A DNA stretch of 64,000 bases from Vibrio sinensis (GCF_003605645.1 NZ_QVMU01000017.1:31334-95333), one strand, 5' to 3'. Counted from the stretch's first letter, positions 54,112-63,806 are shown. Made by a program: numbers and translations. The notes: a model not told the origin generated them from the letters alone.

Positions 54112-56262
54112 GTGAAAAAAGAAGAAGCCCAACAGAAAATCAATGCCATGCTCTCTCGAATGCAGGTTTATCATGGCATATCAGGCTTTCATCAACTTGA
54201 AAAAAACGTCCAAGATATTTGTCAGCGCTACGATTATGTTCTTCCTGAGGCTCAACGCCTTTTTCTTATCGCACTAGCCCATGACAGATATGACAGACTG
54301 AAAGACGCCATCCAAACTTATCAGCAATGTATTAGCCAATGCACCGATGAAAAAGATTACGTCCTTAAATTGCATGTGCATATTTTGCTTGGCTCGATTT
54401 TCGCAGATCAAGAAGATTATCAAGACGCGTATACCCTCTATCGCGAAGTGCTCGATCACACCAATTTACTCGATGACAATTACCGTTCACTGGCTTACAC
54501 CAATATCAGTGACTTTCACTTATCCCTAGGGCAATTTCAAAAAGCATATCAACTGGCAAGCCTCGGTGAACAGAGTGCCGCTAAAGTCGGCAACAATGTC
54601 AATCAAGCCATCTGTTTACTGAATATGGGCTATGCCTTAGGACACCAGCACGATCCGGTGACGGCAATTGGCCATATTGAAGATGCTCTTGCTATTGCAA
54701 TCGCACACCAAAACCCGAGAGTTCAAGCAATCGCTCATGGGTATATAGGACAAGTCATGGTGAAACATCGTGAACGTTACTCAGAGTCAGTGGTTCGAGA
54801 TGCCTTTGAAAAAGCACAAGCTCTATTTTCTGTGACGCAAGACAACCACAATCAACTTGAAAACAAAGTTCATTATGCGTTATTTCTTGCGCAAACTTCA
54901 GAAAAGAAAGAAGCACTTTCAGCTTGTCTTAAGTTGTATAATGAAATTGATCCACAAGAAAATTTTAGCTTCTACGTCAAACTATGCCGAGCTTTGTTCT
55001 CACTGTTAGAGCAAGAGGGCAATCAAAGTGAATTACTTAAGATTCAGTCCGCCTACATTGCGATTTCAGACAAACATTTCGCAGAGCTAGAAGCTAAAGA
55101 GTTTCAACAAATACTCATGCAGGTAGAACAAGCAACCGCGGAACAAGAAAGACGCGTTATCAATCAAACTCGTCAGCATATCGGCACCGTTACTGAAGTA
55201 GGTCAGCAGATTGCTACCTCAGAAGATCTCGCTCAACACCTTCCGTTTATTTACGACAAAGTCTGTTCTATCTTCCCGACCGATGAATTCGGTATTGCAT
55301 TGTATGATGATAAAACTCACATCCTAGATTATTGCTACTTTTATGACCGACGAGGCCCAGTCGAAGACTTCCAAGTCAACTGTTTGACTGAACACTCCAT
55401 TGGTAGTTATGTAATCGCCAATAAGTCCACGGTACATCTTAACCGTATAAATGATGATGTCTTGAATAGCTTCGTGCCATTGGAACAACGAAAAAAACGC
55501 GATTGCGTCATTTTTGATGAGAGCAGTCCCGTTGAATCTATTCTGCTAACCCCGATAAAACTCAGAGATAAAGTCCTGGGCATCTTATCAATCCAGCATC
55601 ATTTGCCAGATCAGTACCACCAACATCATCGCAATTTATTCGAACAATTAGCGGGATTTATTGCCATTGCACTAGAAAACCACGTTCAGCGCCGCCGCTT
55701 AGAGCAAGCCAATCAAAAACTAGATCTCTTATCCAAAACAGATCCTTTGACTGGCCTGTATAACCGATATCAACTGGACACCATCATTCCAACTTTGGTA
55801 ACGAAAGCCGCGGAACAAGCAGAGAACCTAGCGGCTGTAATGATTGATGTTGATTACTACAAAGGCTATAACGATTTTCATGGCCACCACCAAGGTGATG
55901 TCGCGCTTAAGTCCGTCGCCTCACTGATGAAAAGCAGCTTTGATAGTGATAACGACTATTTATTTCGTTACGGGGGTGATGAGTTCTTAGCGGTTTGTTG
56001 TAATTCCACACAACTACAACTCGAGCAAAAGTTACGTACGTTACAGCAATCACTTGCTGAAATGGCATTACCTAATCCTTTGTCGCAGTGCAACCCAAAC
56101 CTAACATTATCGATTGGCGCAGCAAATCGACGTCAAAAGTCACGAAAGGCCGATTCATTCGATCATTTGTTTAATCTCGCCGATCAGCAGTTATACAAAG
56201 TAAAATCACACGGCAGAAACAAATTCAGCGTCTGTACCTTGGCCGAGCCCATCTCCCAATAG
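54112..56262 (+). CDS. TPR - GAF - GGDEF diguanylate cyclase
   Basis: A 716-residue protein, starting at GTG 54112 behind GGTGAGAG. N-terminal helical tetratricopeptide-like repeats (about residues 40-330) lead to a GAF-like domain (about 360-530) and a GGDEF domain (about 540-710) with the active-site motif G621-G-D-E-F in FRYGGDEFLAVCC. No R-x-x-D inhibitory site precedes it. No signal peptide or membrane segment is visible. It should make cyclic di-GMP under control of a ligand or partner bound by the TPR/GAF parts. Confidence 0.88.
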   Translation: MKKEEAQQKINAMLSRMQVYHGISGFHQLEKNVQDICQRYDYVLPEAQRLFLIALAHDRYDRLKDAIQTYQQCISQCTDEKDYVLKLHVHILLGSIFADQEDYQDAYTLYREVLDHTNLLDDNYRSLAYTNISDFHLSLGQFQKAYQLASLGEQSAAKVGNNVNQAICLLNMGYALGHQHDPVTAIGHIEDALAIAIAHQNPRVQAIAHGYIGQVMVKHRERYSESVVRDAFEKAQALFSVTQDNHNQLENKVHYALFLAQTSEKKEALSACLKLYNEIDPQENFSFYVKLCRALFSLLEQEGNQSELLKIQSAYIAISDKHFAELEAKEFQQILMQVEQATAEQERRVINQTRQHIGTVTEVGQQIATSEDLAQHLPFIYDKVCSIFPTDEFGIALYDDKTHILDYCYFYDRRGPVEDFQVNCLTEHSIGSYVIANKSTVHLNRINDDVLNSFVPLEQRKKRDCVIFDESSPVESILLTPIKLRDKVLGILSIQHHLPDQYHQHHRNLFEQLAGFIAIALENHVQRRRLEQANQKLDLLSKTDPLTGLYNRYQLDTIIPTLVTKAAEQAENLAAVMIDVDYYKGYNDFHGHHQGDVALKSVASLMKSSFDSDNDYLFRYGGDEFLAVCCNSTQLQLEQKLRTLQQSLAEMALPNPLSQCNPNLTLSIGAANRRQKSRKADSFDHLFNLADQQLYKVKSHGRNKFSVCTLAEPISQ

Positions 56263-56311
56263 TTAAAAAAGGTATTAGATTCAACACGGTAATAAGTACA
56301 ACCAGTATGGT

Positions 56312-56397
56312 TAGGCCCAGTAAGTCTAATCAACTCAGTGACAGAGGGATAAGAATAAGCGTAGCCAACACAGCAGTAGATTAAAGTAGAACGGAAT
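56312..56397 (+). repeat. Shortened ERIC-like element
   Basis: An 86-bp sequence resembling both ends of the 48.2-kb ERIC-like element (TAGGCCCA..., CAACTCAGTGACAG..., CGTAGCCAACAC...), lacking about 35-40 bp of the centre. Internal deletions are a known feature of ERIC elements. Several differences from the other copy show it is degenerate. Confidence 0.55.
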
Positions 56398-56535
56398 AAT
56401 GCGATTTGTTAATACAACAGTATATAATGAAAAGAACCATTCGCTATTTCGATAGCGTTCTATTTTGAAAACCTTGTCTTTCGATGACATGGACTTCGAT
56501 GACACGCTATTGTTTCATTACTCCAAGGATTACTC

Positions 56536-56859
56536 ATGCCTGCAGCACCGACTACAATCACGTTTTTTGAATTTTTAGCACCCTCAATTGTGGCTGGTCA
56601 AAAAACCATTACGATTCGTGACGAATCAGAAAGTCATTATGTCCCTGGAACTCAAGTAGAAGTTTTCACGCTTGAAACGAATCAACGAGTTTGTGATATC
56701 AAGATCCTTTCAGTTGAACCATTAAACTTTGACGATATCAATGAATTCCATGCCGAGCAGGAATACATGGAACTCCCTAAGCTAAAGTCACTGATTCGCG
56801 AAATTTATCCAAATACTGATACGCTATTTGTAATTAGCTATGAATTAGTTAGCGCTTAA
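56536..56859 (+). CDS. ASCH-domain protein, YqfB-type N4-acetylcytidine amidohydrolase
   Basis: A 107-residue protein, similar in length to E. coli YqfB (103), which hydrolyses N4-acetylcytidine. The ASCH core ITFFEFLAPSIVAGQKTITIRDESE carries the conserved lysine (K23) and threonine (T26) pair, and the C-terminal strand is FVISYELV. Family assignment rests on this pattern and the length. It stands alone with a strong terminator. Confidence 0.85.
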   Translation: MPAAPTTITFFEFLAPSIVAGQKTITIRDESESHYVPGTQVEVFTLETNQRVCDIKILSVEPLNFDDINEFHAEQEYMELPKLKSLIREIYPNTDTLFVISYELVSA

Positions 56860-56910
56860 AGAGATACGTTGCTAAAAACGCAGTGTTTTTTACAATGAAT
56901 CCAAGATAGC

Positions 56911-56939
56911 AAAAAGGCGCTGAACATCAGCGCCTTTTT
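56911..56939. terminator. Terminator behind the YqfB-like gene
   Basis: A 13-bp stem, AAAAAGGCGCTGA/TCAGCGCCTTTTT, with a 3-base loop ACA. Confidence 0.9.
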
Positions 56940-57010
56940 ATTTAGTTCGGTTGTCCCGTCCTGAAATGTGTTTACACATTGAGGACGAATTATGACCACT
57001 TCAAATACCG

Positions 57011-57889
57011 TTAAGCATCTTTAGCAACAGCTTTAATCAGAACAGATGTATCCATGCGTCCTAACCCTTGTTCTTGGAGTTGTCCGTACTGTTCATCCAC
57101 TTTTTGAGTAAGTGGTAGTTCAATACCAACGCGCTCTGCTTCTTTCAAACAAAAGCCTAAATCTTTACGCATCCAATCAATTGCAAAACCAAAATCGAAT
57201 TTATCTTGCGCCATTGTGGTTGCACGATTTTCCATCTGCCATGAACCCGCTGCGCCATGTTTCAAGGTTTCGACAACCTGCTCAATATCAAGGCCTGATT
57301 TTTGTGCGAGTAATATAGCTTCGCTTAACCCCTGAAGAATGCCGCCAATGCATATTTGATTGACCATCTTGCAGCGCTGACCTTGACCATTTTCACCTAG
57401 CAGTGAAATTTGTTTTGCGTACACGTCCATAACAGGTGCAACTTGGTCAAATACTGTTGGCTCACCACCACACATAATCGTCAGCACGCCATTCTCTGCA
57501 CCCGCTTGACCACCTGAAACTGGTGCGTCGATAAATGTATAGCCAAGCTCTTTAGTTACTTTCGCGAGTTCAATTGCAAGCTCTGCTGATGTCGTGGTGT
57601 GATCGACCAAAACCGCTCCCGGCTTCAAACCAGCGAGAATACCATCATCACCATAGACGACGCTTCGAACGTCATCATCATTACCGACACAAACAAAAAC
57701 AATATCGCAATCTTGCGCTGCTTGTTTCGGCGTTTCGCATGCCTGTCCTTGATACTGACCGACCCATTGCTCAGCTTTCGCATAAGTTCGGTTGAATACT
57801 TTTGTGGTGTAGCCAGCTTTACTTAAATAGCCAGCCATTGGATAACCCATAACCCCTAAACCAACAAAAGCGACTTTCTTTTGGCTCAT
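57011..57889 (-). CDS. Beta-hydroxyacid dehydrogenase (3-hydroxyisobutyrate / tartronate semialdehyde reductase family)
   Basis: A 292-residue NAD(P)-dependent enzyme. The Rossmann motif GLGVMGYPMAGYLSKAG is at the N terminus, the substrate loop DAPVSGGQAGAENG near residue 122, and the catalytic lysine in GQRCKMVNQ near residue 172. It could be GarR-like or a 3-hydroxyisobutyrate/sulfolactaldehyde-type reductase; the neighbours do not decide. GGAGGAG precedes ATG 57889. Confidence 0.9.
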   Translation of the reverse strand: MSQKKVAFVGLGVMGYPMAGYLSKAGYTTKVFNRTYAKAEQWVGQYQGQACETPKQAAQDCDIVFVCVGNDDDVRSVVYGDDGILAGLKPGAVLVDHTTTSAELAIELAKVTKELGYTFIDAPVSGGQAGAENGVLTIMCGGEPTVFDQVAPVMDVYAKQISLLGENGQGQRCKMVNQICIGGILQGLSEAILLAQKSGLDIEQVVETLKHGAAGSWQMENRATTMAQDKFDFGFAIDWMRKDLGFCLKEAERVGIELPLTQKVDEQYGQLQEQGLGRMDTSVLIKAVAKDA

Positions 57890-58062
57890 CAACCGACTCC
57901 TCCTTTCTTTTTCAATAGACCGCTAGTCTACTAAACTATCAAAAACATTACTCTCAAATTTAATTAGAAATGAGTATCACTGTTATGTTGCTATCTCATG
58001 AGAAAATAACCACTTTTCCTACCTAAATTATGGCAAAATACCCGCCTCTATTTATTGTAACG

Positions 58063-58725
58063 ATGATTCAAATGAAAATTAATGCTGCCATTTTTGATAT
58101 GGACGGATTACTGCTGGATACTGAACGTCTTTGCCTAAAAGTATTCAAACAAGCTTGTGAAACCGTTGGACAACCCTTTTACGAAGAGGCCTACCTTTCT
58201 GTGATCGGTCGTAATGCTGCGGGGATCGAGCAAGTACTGCGCCAAACCTATGGCGACAACTTTGATGCCGTAGATACAGAATGGCGAATCAACTATCAAG
58301 CCATTGTGCACCACGAAGCTATTCCATTAAAAGATGGGGTAATTGAGCTACTTGATTGGCTGAAAGAACAAGAGATTCCAATTGCAGTTGCAACGTCGAC
58401 TCATAAAAACCTCGCGACAATCAAGTTGAAGCTAGCCAACATCGACCATTACTTTGATACCATTACTTGCGGTTGTGAAGTAACTAACGGTAAGCCTGAT
58501 CCTGAAATTTACCTACTTGCAGCCCAGCGTCTCAACGTTGATCCTGCGACTTGCCTTGCGTTTGAAGACTCAAATAACGGCGTACGTTCTGCGACTTCTG
58601 CTAACATGATCACCTACCAAATTCCTGACTTAGTCGAGCCAAGCGAAGAAGTGCTAACCCTTGGTCACACCATATTGCCGAGCCTAAGTGCAGCGCTCAA
58701 AAATATCATAACGACCTACCGTTAG
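58063..58725 (+). CDS. HAD-IA sugar-phosphatase-like hydrolase
   Basis: A 220-residue protein. Motif I is IFDMDGLLLDTE, motif II ATST(H), motif III K in ITCGCEVTNGKPDPE, and motif IV FEDSNNGVRSA. It resembles beta-phosphoglucomutase/YniC-type phosphatases acting on sugar phosphates. The start is uncertain: ATGs at 58030, 58063 and 58072 are in frame, none with a clear ribosome site. Confidence 0.88.
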   Translation: MIQMKINAAIFDMDGLLLDTERLCLKVFKQACETVGQPFYEEAYLSVIGRNAAGIEQVLRQTYGDNFDAVDTEWRINYQAIVHHEAIPLKDGVIELLDWLKEQEIPIAVATSTHKNLATIKLKLANIDHYFDTITCGCEVTNGKPDPEIYLLAAQRLNVDPATCLAFEDSNNGVRSATSANMITYQIPDLVEPSEEVLTLGHTILPSLSAALKNIITTYR

Positions 58726-59071
58726 ACTCATTAGCATCACCTGCTGAAGAAAAGCTTAAAATAACCCATAACTTCAGCAGGTTAATGCCAAGTAAGATGC
58801 ATTCAATTTTCCATTTATAAACTCAATTTATAACCTCAATAATAGGTTAAAACACCCATCGACAATTCCTCCCCTCTCCAAAGCTCCGCTATTTTTTTGA
58901 TTCGATATAAATCAAATAATTAATCAACTTCTACAAAATATTTTTATCGTTACGGTTATTTTATTGATTGCAACATGCTAGCATGGGCGGCTTTTTTGAA
59001 GTCCCTCACATATTGATGTTCATATGTAAGGGGAAATACACGGCTTTCGAGCCAAGAAAAGCGAAGCAACT
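58726..59071. other. Intergenic region upstream of the BCCT transporter
   Basis: A 346-bp region with an inverted repeat CCTGCTGAAG/CTTCAGCAGG (58740-58781, 22-base loop), which may terminate the HAD gene. It also has a perfect 12-bp palindrome CATGCTAGCATG (58974-58985), perhaps an operator, and the leader hairpin at 59003-59033. Confidence 0.5.
59003..59033 (+). promoter_or_regulatory. Leader hairpin in front of the BCCT transporter
   Basis: The sequence CCCT-C-ACATAT, an 8-base loop, then ATATGT-A-AGGG forms an 11-bp stem with one C/A mismatch, about 40 bp before the ATG. It lacks a U-tract, so it is not a terminator. It might influence translation or mRNA stability. Confidence 0.45.
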
Positions 59072-60682
59072 ATGTCGAATATGACGTCGAATATGACTAT
59101 GTCGAACATGAAGAACACTGCAACTCAGATACCCATTGAAGATGCAGACTATTCAGCCATTCATCCTCCGTCCCTTTTCAGCAAACTTGAGCTGTCTAAC
59201 CCTGTTTTTTGGCTTAGCGGCAGTTTTCTTTCTCTGTTTGTTTTTTTAGCTATCACTAACACCACTATACTGACCGAACTAGTCAACACAGGTTTTGGTC
59301 TCGCCACCCAATATTTTGGCGCGTTCTGGCAAGTCTTACTGCTACTCAATTTCATTATCGGTTTGTTCATCGCTCTTGGACGAACTGGTTCAGTTAAACT
59401 CGGTGGTTTATCTTTTCCCGAGCTAGACACATTCAAATGGCTCTCTATTGTTCTGTGCACCTTGCTCGCTGGCGGTGGGGTATTTTGGGCCGCCGCAGAA
59501 CCGATCGCTCACTTCGTTTCCGCACCTCCACTTTACGGGGATGCATCACCAAAAGCTGCCGCTATTAATGCTTTATCTCAATCTTTCATGCATTGGGGCT
59601 TTCTCGCATGGGCAATTCTCGGATGTCTTTCAACCATCGTTTTGATGCATCTTCACTATGAAAAAGGGTTGCCACTCAAACCTCGAACCTTGCTTTACCC
59701 AATTTTTGGCAAGAAAGCGATCAACGGTTGGATTGGTCACATTGCCGATGCATGCTGCATTATCGCCGTCGCAGCAGGTACTATCGGTCCTATCGGCTTC
59801 TTAGGCCTACAAATAAGCTATGCTCTGCACGAGTTGTTCGGTATTGCGAACAACTTCACCACGCAATCTTGTGTGATTTTATTCGCTATTGCGACTTATA
59901 CCCTCTCAGCTCTTAGTGGGGTTGATAAAGGCATTCAAATCGTAAGTCGCTACAACATCATTCTTTCAGCCGGATTAATTGGCTACTTGTTGGTATTTGG
60001 ACCAACGACTTTCATTGTGGATGGTTATGTACAAGGTGTAGGGCGGATGATTGAAAACTTCATTCCAATGGCCTTATACCGTGAAGACACAAATTGGCTG
60101 AGTTGGTGGACGGTCTTTTTCTGGGGATGGTTTATCGGTTACGGACCGATGATGGCGATTTTTATTGCTCGTATTTCTCGTGGTCGAACGATTCGACAAT
60201 TGATTCTATCTATCAGCATCGCTGCGCCACTGATTACTTGTTTTTGGTTTAGTATTGTCGGTGGTAGTGGTTTAGCGTTTGAACTCGATAATCCTGGATT
60301 GATTTCTGGTGCATTTGAGGGCTTTAACCTTCCTGCTGTACTATTAGCGATCACTGCCCAATTGCCTTTTCCACTCATTATATCAATACTATTTTTGATA
60401 CTAACGACGACATTCATTGTCACCACTGGTGATTCAATGACTTATACCATCAGTGTTGTAATGACTGGTAGTACCGAACCGAACGCAATCATCCGTTCTT
60501 TCTGGGGAATCATGATGGGGGTTGTGGCTATTGCGCTCATTTCTATGGGAGCTGGCGGCATCACGGCACTGCAATCTTTCATCGTAATCACTGCAGTTCC
60601 AGTCTCATTTGTTTTACTTCCTAGTCTATGGAAAGCACCACAAATTGCTCGTCAAATGGCAAAACAACAAGGCATTATCTAA
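59072..60682 (+). CDS. BCCT-family betaine/carnitine/choline transporter
   Basis: A 536-residue membrane protein with about 12 helices. BCCT hallmarks are WWxxxxW-type aromatic stretches (TNWLSWWTVFFWGWFIGYGPMMAIFIARIS near residue 350) and the upstream GVFWAAAEPIAHF near residue 133. It imports compatible solutes such as betaine or choline, important for marine bacteria. The N terminus is an unusual run of near-repeats (MSNMTSNMTMSNMKN) with five ATG codons in the first 13. Confidence 0.92.
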   Translation: MSNMTSNMTMSNMKNTATQIPIEDADYSAIHPPSLFSKLELSNPVFWLSGSFLSLFVFLAITNTTILTELVNTGFGLATQYFGAFWQVLLLLNFIIGLFIALGRTGSVKLGGLSFPELDTFKWLSIVLCTLLAGGGVFWAAAEPIAHFVSAPPLYGDASPKAAAINALSQSFMHWGFLAWAILGCLSTIVLMHLHYEKGLPLKPRTLLYPIFGKKAINGWIGHIADACCIIAVAAGTIGPIGFLGLQISYALHELFGIANNFTTQSCVILFAIATYTLSALSGVDKGIQIVSRYNIILSAGLIGYLLVFGPTTFIVDGYVQGVGRMIENFIPMALYREDTNWLSWWTVFFWGWFIGYGPMMAIFIARISRGRTIRQLILSISIAAPLITCFWFSIVGGSGLAFELDNPGLISGAFEGFNLPAVLLAITAQLPFPLIISILFLILTTTFIVTTGDSMTYTISVVMTGSTEPNAIIRSFWGIMMGVVAIALISMGAGGITALQSFIVITAVPVSFVLLPSLWKAPQIARQMAKQQGII

Positions 60683-60750
60683 TTTCGACTCTACCAAACT
60701 GCCAGCTATGCACTAAACGGTGGTTTAGGCCTATAGATTAGAACCAAAAT

Positions 60751-60781
60751 AAACGCCCACAAACTTCTATTGTGGGCGTTT
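60751..60781. terminator. Terminator between the BCCT and PHP-phosphatase genes
   Basis: The stem AAACGCCCACAA/TTGTGGGCGTTT with a 7-base loop serves the plus-strand gene and possibly the convergent one. Confidence 0.85.
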
Positions 60782-60835
60782 CTATTAGATATACCCAACT
60801 GCACTAAGCATATCTCTAGTTCAAAGTATTAACTT

Positions 60836-61582
60836 CTAATACAAGTGTTCAAATTCAGGGATAGCCTGACGACCACGCAACTGCAAGAAATTTAAGAAAC
60901 GCGATGTCGACGTTGTTATGATCTTATCTTCTGGGATTTGATGCTTTTCCAACAATGGAATGACATGATCAAATTTTGCAATGTCATCACAAAAATGCGC
61001 ATCAGATCCTGTCGTAAAGTAGACGCCGATTTCTTTCCCTACCTCAACAATCTTGTCACAGATAATATCACTGCCAACACGCGCAATGCCCGTCAGCGAT
61101 GTATTATTGACCTCAATCGCAACGTTGTGCTCTTTGGCACATAAAAGCACGCTTTGAATATCAAAAGCATAACGAGGATTCCCCAAGTGACCCAGTGCAT
61201 CAACACGACCTGATTTGATCACATTAAGAAGCGCTTGAGTATGCTCTTGCTTTGATGACGGTGGAAAAACCGGTTCATGAAAACTGCCAATAACCCAATC
61301 AAGATAAGGCGTTGTTACCGCTAAAAGGTCAATATTCCCATCCACATTCATAATATTCGATTCACATCCTCTTAGAATGCCGATATCGTGAATAAAGCGA
61401 GGTAACACTCGTGAATTGGAAAAAAACCATTCATGTGGAGCGCCCGGCATAGACGGCGCATGGTCGGTGGTGCACAAAAGTGCTAATCCTTTATGTTTTG
61501 ACGCCGCTGCATTTTCAATAATCGTACTGTAAGCGTGTCCACTCGCTAACGTATGCGTGTGTGTATCAATCACTAGTTCCAT
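60836..61582 (-). CDS. YcdX-type PHP-domain phosphatase
   Basis: A 248-residue protein of the PHP superfamily. Metal-ligand motifs are DTHTHT (residues 6-11), TTDHAP near residue 39, the conserved GCESNIMN, ALGHLGNP near residue 131, and TGSDAHFCDD near residue 192. It resembles E. coli YcdX, a trinuclear-zinc phosphatase linked to swarming. It stands alone. Confidence 0.88.
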   Translation of the reverse strand: MELVIDTHTHTLASGHAYSTIIENAAASKHKGLALLCTTDHAPSMPGAPHEWFFSNSRVLPRFIHDIGILRGCESNIMNVDGNIDLLAVTTPYLDWVIGSFHEPVFPPSSKQEHTQALLNVIKSGRVDALGHLGNPRYAFDIQSVLLCAKEHNVAIEVNNTSLTGIARVGSDIICDKIVEVGKEIGVYFTTGSDAHFCDDIAKFDHVIPLLEKHQIPEDKIITTSTSRFLNFLQLRGRQAIPEFEHLY

Positions 61583-62062
61583 TTTATTCCCTCAAAATCT
61601 ATCAGCTTGAGTCTCATTTTCAGCAGTAGAAAACATTCTCAGGTGAATAATATTCTCAGCATGAATATGAATGTGGCCGGCATAATAATACCTAGCAGCT
61701 ATTCAAAGAGATGGGGATTAGTATCAGAAAAATACGTTTAAATAGAAAGGATTAAAACCGACAAATGACACATAATCGTTGCTATTTTGTATGATTCCAT
61801 TTTTGGAAAATATGTTTGTGTAATTGATAATTAAACATCAGTAACAATGATGTTACTTTATGTGTCGTTGGTTACACTGATTCAAAGTAATTCTAAAGAT
61901 CGCGAATACTTTCTAACAGCTGAATATGGAAATTGTGCCAACAATCTCCAACTAAAAAATTTAAATTGTTGCCCAATTTAGCCCGTGTAACTTCACCATT
62001 ACACGGGTCTTTTTTCTTATATACCCATCTCAGAGCTTATTTCTATATTCACATAGAAAATA
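61583..62062. other. 480-bp intergenic region with orphan terminator
   Basis: Both flanking genes are on the minus strand, yet a strong plus-strand terminator stands at 61982-62016. The stretch from about 61815 to 61980 contains no open frame. It is described separately as a candidate RNA gene. Confidence 0.5.
61865..62016 (+). ncRNA. Candidate small RNA
   Basis: A plus-strand RNA is inferred from a canonical terminator (stem CCCGTGTAA/TTACACGGG, loop CTTCACCA, then TCTTTTTTC, 61982-62016) with no plus-strand gene in front of it. Upstream, TTGGTT near 61868 may be a -35 element, but no good -10 was found, so the 5' end is a guess. No known vibrio small RNA was recognised by eye. Confidence 0.4.
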
Positions 62063-62674
62063 CTAAGCTTTATCCGCTCCCATAGGCTGATATCGGCCCG
62101 GTTTATGGTTCATGGCTAAGATCAGGTTCGTCACTATGGCGCCAAGTACAGAAAGCAAGATCAACTGGATATCAACGATCATCAGTGATAACACCACAAT
62201 CGTACAATCAAATCCCATCTGAACTTTCCCTGCACGAATACCAAAACGTTCTTGTAAGAAAAGAGCTAAGATATTAAAACCACCTAAGCTCATTTTATGG
62301 CGAAATATCACCAACATACCAGTACCAATCAATGCACCACCAACAATCGCTGCATAGAAGCTGTCAATGTGCGATAGTTGAATGACATAGTGGAGATGAT
62401 CAACCGCGAACGACACTATCGCCACGGCAACAAAAGTGTTTAGGGTGAAACGCCATCCCATTCTAGTCATTGAAAGCCAATAAAATGGTAAATTTAGCGT
62501 GAAGAAAATCTGCCCAAAACTAAAATCCGTAACCTTAGTCAGAAAAATAGCGAGTCCGGCAGTACCTCCTGTGAGTAACCCAACTTGATTGAAGAAAATA
62601 ACACCTAATGATACCAGCCCACTACCCAGTATGAGTGCGAGCAAGTTTTCACGTAGGCTATGTTCATTATCCAT
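62063..62674 (-). CDS. YitT-family membrane protein
   Basis: A 203-residue protein with five or six membrane helices and the YitT/DUF161 features: GLLTGGTAGLAIFL near residue 31, FFTLNLPFYWLS, and MSLGGFNILALFLQERFGI near residue 129. It lacks the C-terminal DUF2179 domain of the longer members. The function is not established. Confidence 0.85.
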   Translation of the reverse strand: MDNEHSLRENLLALILGSGLVSLGVIFFNQVGLLTGGTAGLAIFLTKVTDFSFGQIFFTLNLPFYWLSMTRMGWRFTLNTFVAVAIVSFAVDHLHYVIQLSHIDSFYAAIVGGALIGTGMLVIFRHKMSLGGFNILALFLQERFGIRAGKVQMGFDCTIVVLSLMIVDIQLILLSVLGAIVTNLILAMNHKPGRYQPMGADKA

Positions 62675-62930
62675 AATTTAACAATCCCATGTTCATACTT
62701 TCGGCAGAATACATATCTTGCCGTAGCCCCCTAAAATGGCGCGCTCGTTACAAAAAGTCGAATTCACAAACAAATTGTTCGAAATATAAAGTGTTTAACA
62801 TTTTTTACATCATCACGTTACAAGAATGGCTAAAGCACCACTTTTTAACTATCAAACATGTGAATATGAAGTGATTTTCGTCGTCCCTCTTGTTAATGTG
62901 TACATAAAATAGACACACAAAGAAACAACC

Positions 62931-63806
62931 ATGCTTGAACAAATTGTTGGGATACTATTTCCTGTTTTCGCCTTGGTAGTGGTCGGTTTTATCGTTGGTC
63001 GCTTCATTAAACCTAATTTTCAAGCCATTAATCGCATTAACATGGACGCCTTTACCCCGGCCTTGGTGTTTTCTTCTCTCGTGACCATTCCCCTTGATCA
63101 TGACCAACTTCCTCTGTTATTTGCAGCCCTATTCGCGATACTTATTCCAGCTCTTGTCATGTGGCCTATCTGTCGTTGGTTTGGATTAAATTTTAAAGCA
63201 TGGACGCCACCTCACATGTTCCGTAATAGTGGCAACCTAGCTATCCCACTTTTCACTTATACATTTGGAGAAAAAGCACTCGCGCCCGCTGTAATATTAT
63301 TTGTCATCGCCGCTTGTACCCACCTCACTATTGGGTTGGCGGTTTTGAGTAGTGGCAATCCGTTACGACAGATCATTAAAATGCCCATTTTCATTGCTGC
63401 TCTCATTGCGTTGTGTATCAATATTTCAGGCATATCCCTTTGGGCCCCACTGTATGATGCCAGCGTATTGCTCGGACAAGCCGCTGTGCCAGTAATGCTA
63501 ATCTCTCTCGGAGGACAGATGTGCAATATTCGCTTATCTGGTTTACGTATTGGTCTGTTATGCACCGTACAATCGTTATTGACAGGAGCCATCGCTTTCG
63601 CATGTATTTACTATTTCATTCCATTACCGACAATGGAATTACAAATGATGCTGCTATTTACTATGTTGCCACCAGCAGTGATGAATTATTTATTTGCTGA
63701 ACGTTTTAATATAGAGCCAGTCCAAGTCGCTTCGATGGTGTTATTTTCCAATTTTTTCTGCATATTCACCTTACCGCTACTGTTACTGTTTGCGCTCTCG
63801 TTGTAA
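62931..63806 (+). CDS. AEC-family transporter
   Basis: A 291-residue membrane protein with about ten helices of the auxin efflux carrier family: LFPVFALVVVGFIVGRF, MDAFTPALVFSSL, FRNSGNLAIPLFTYTFG (near residue 96) and AAVPVMLISLGGQMCN. It would carry organic acids such as malate or malonate, or be a general exporter. The neighbouring genes do not indicate a substrate. Confidence 0.87.
   Translation: MLEQIVGILFPVFALVVVGFIVGRFIKPNFQAINRINMDAFTPALVFSSLVTIPLDHDQLPLLFAALFAILIPALVMWPICRWFGLNFKAWTPPHMFRNSGNLAIPLFTYTFGEKALAPAVILFVIAACTHLTIGLAVLSSGNPLRQIIKMPIFIAALIALCINISGISLWAPLYDASVLLGQAAVPVMLISLGGQMCNIRLSGLRIGLLCTVQSLLTGAIAFACIYYFIPLPTMELQMMLLFTMLPPAVMNYLFAERFNIEPVQVASMVLFSNFFCIFTLPLLLLFALSL

Noticed and set aside
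56950..57010. TTGTCCCGTCCTGAAATGTG... GAGGACGAATTATGACC, possibly an insertion-sequence end
   Set aside because: It reminded me of an IS terminus followed by an OrfA start, but the frame stops after ten codons and I could not find a second end, so it is not listed as a feature.
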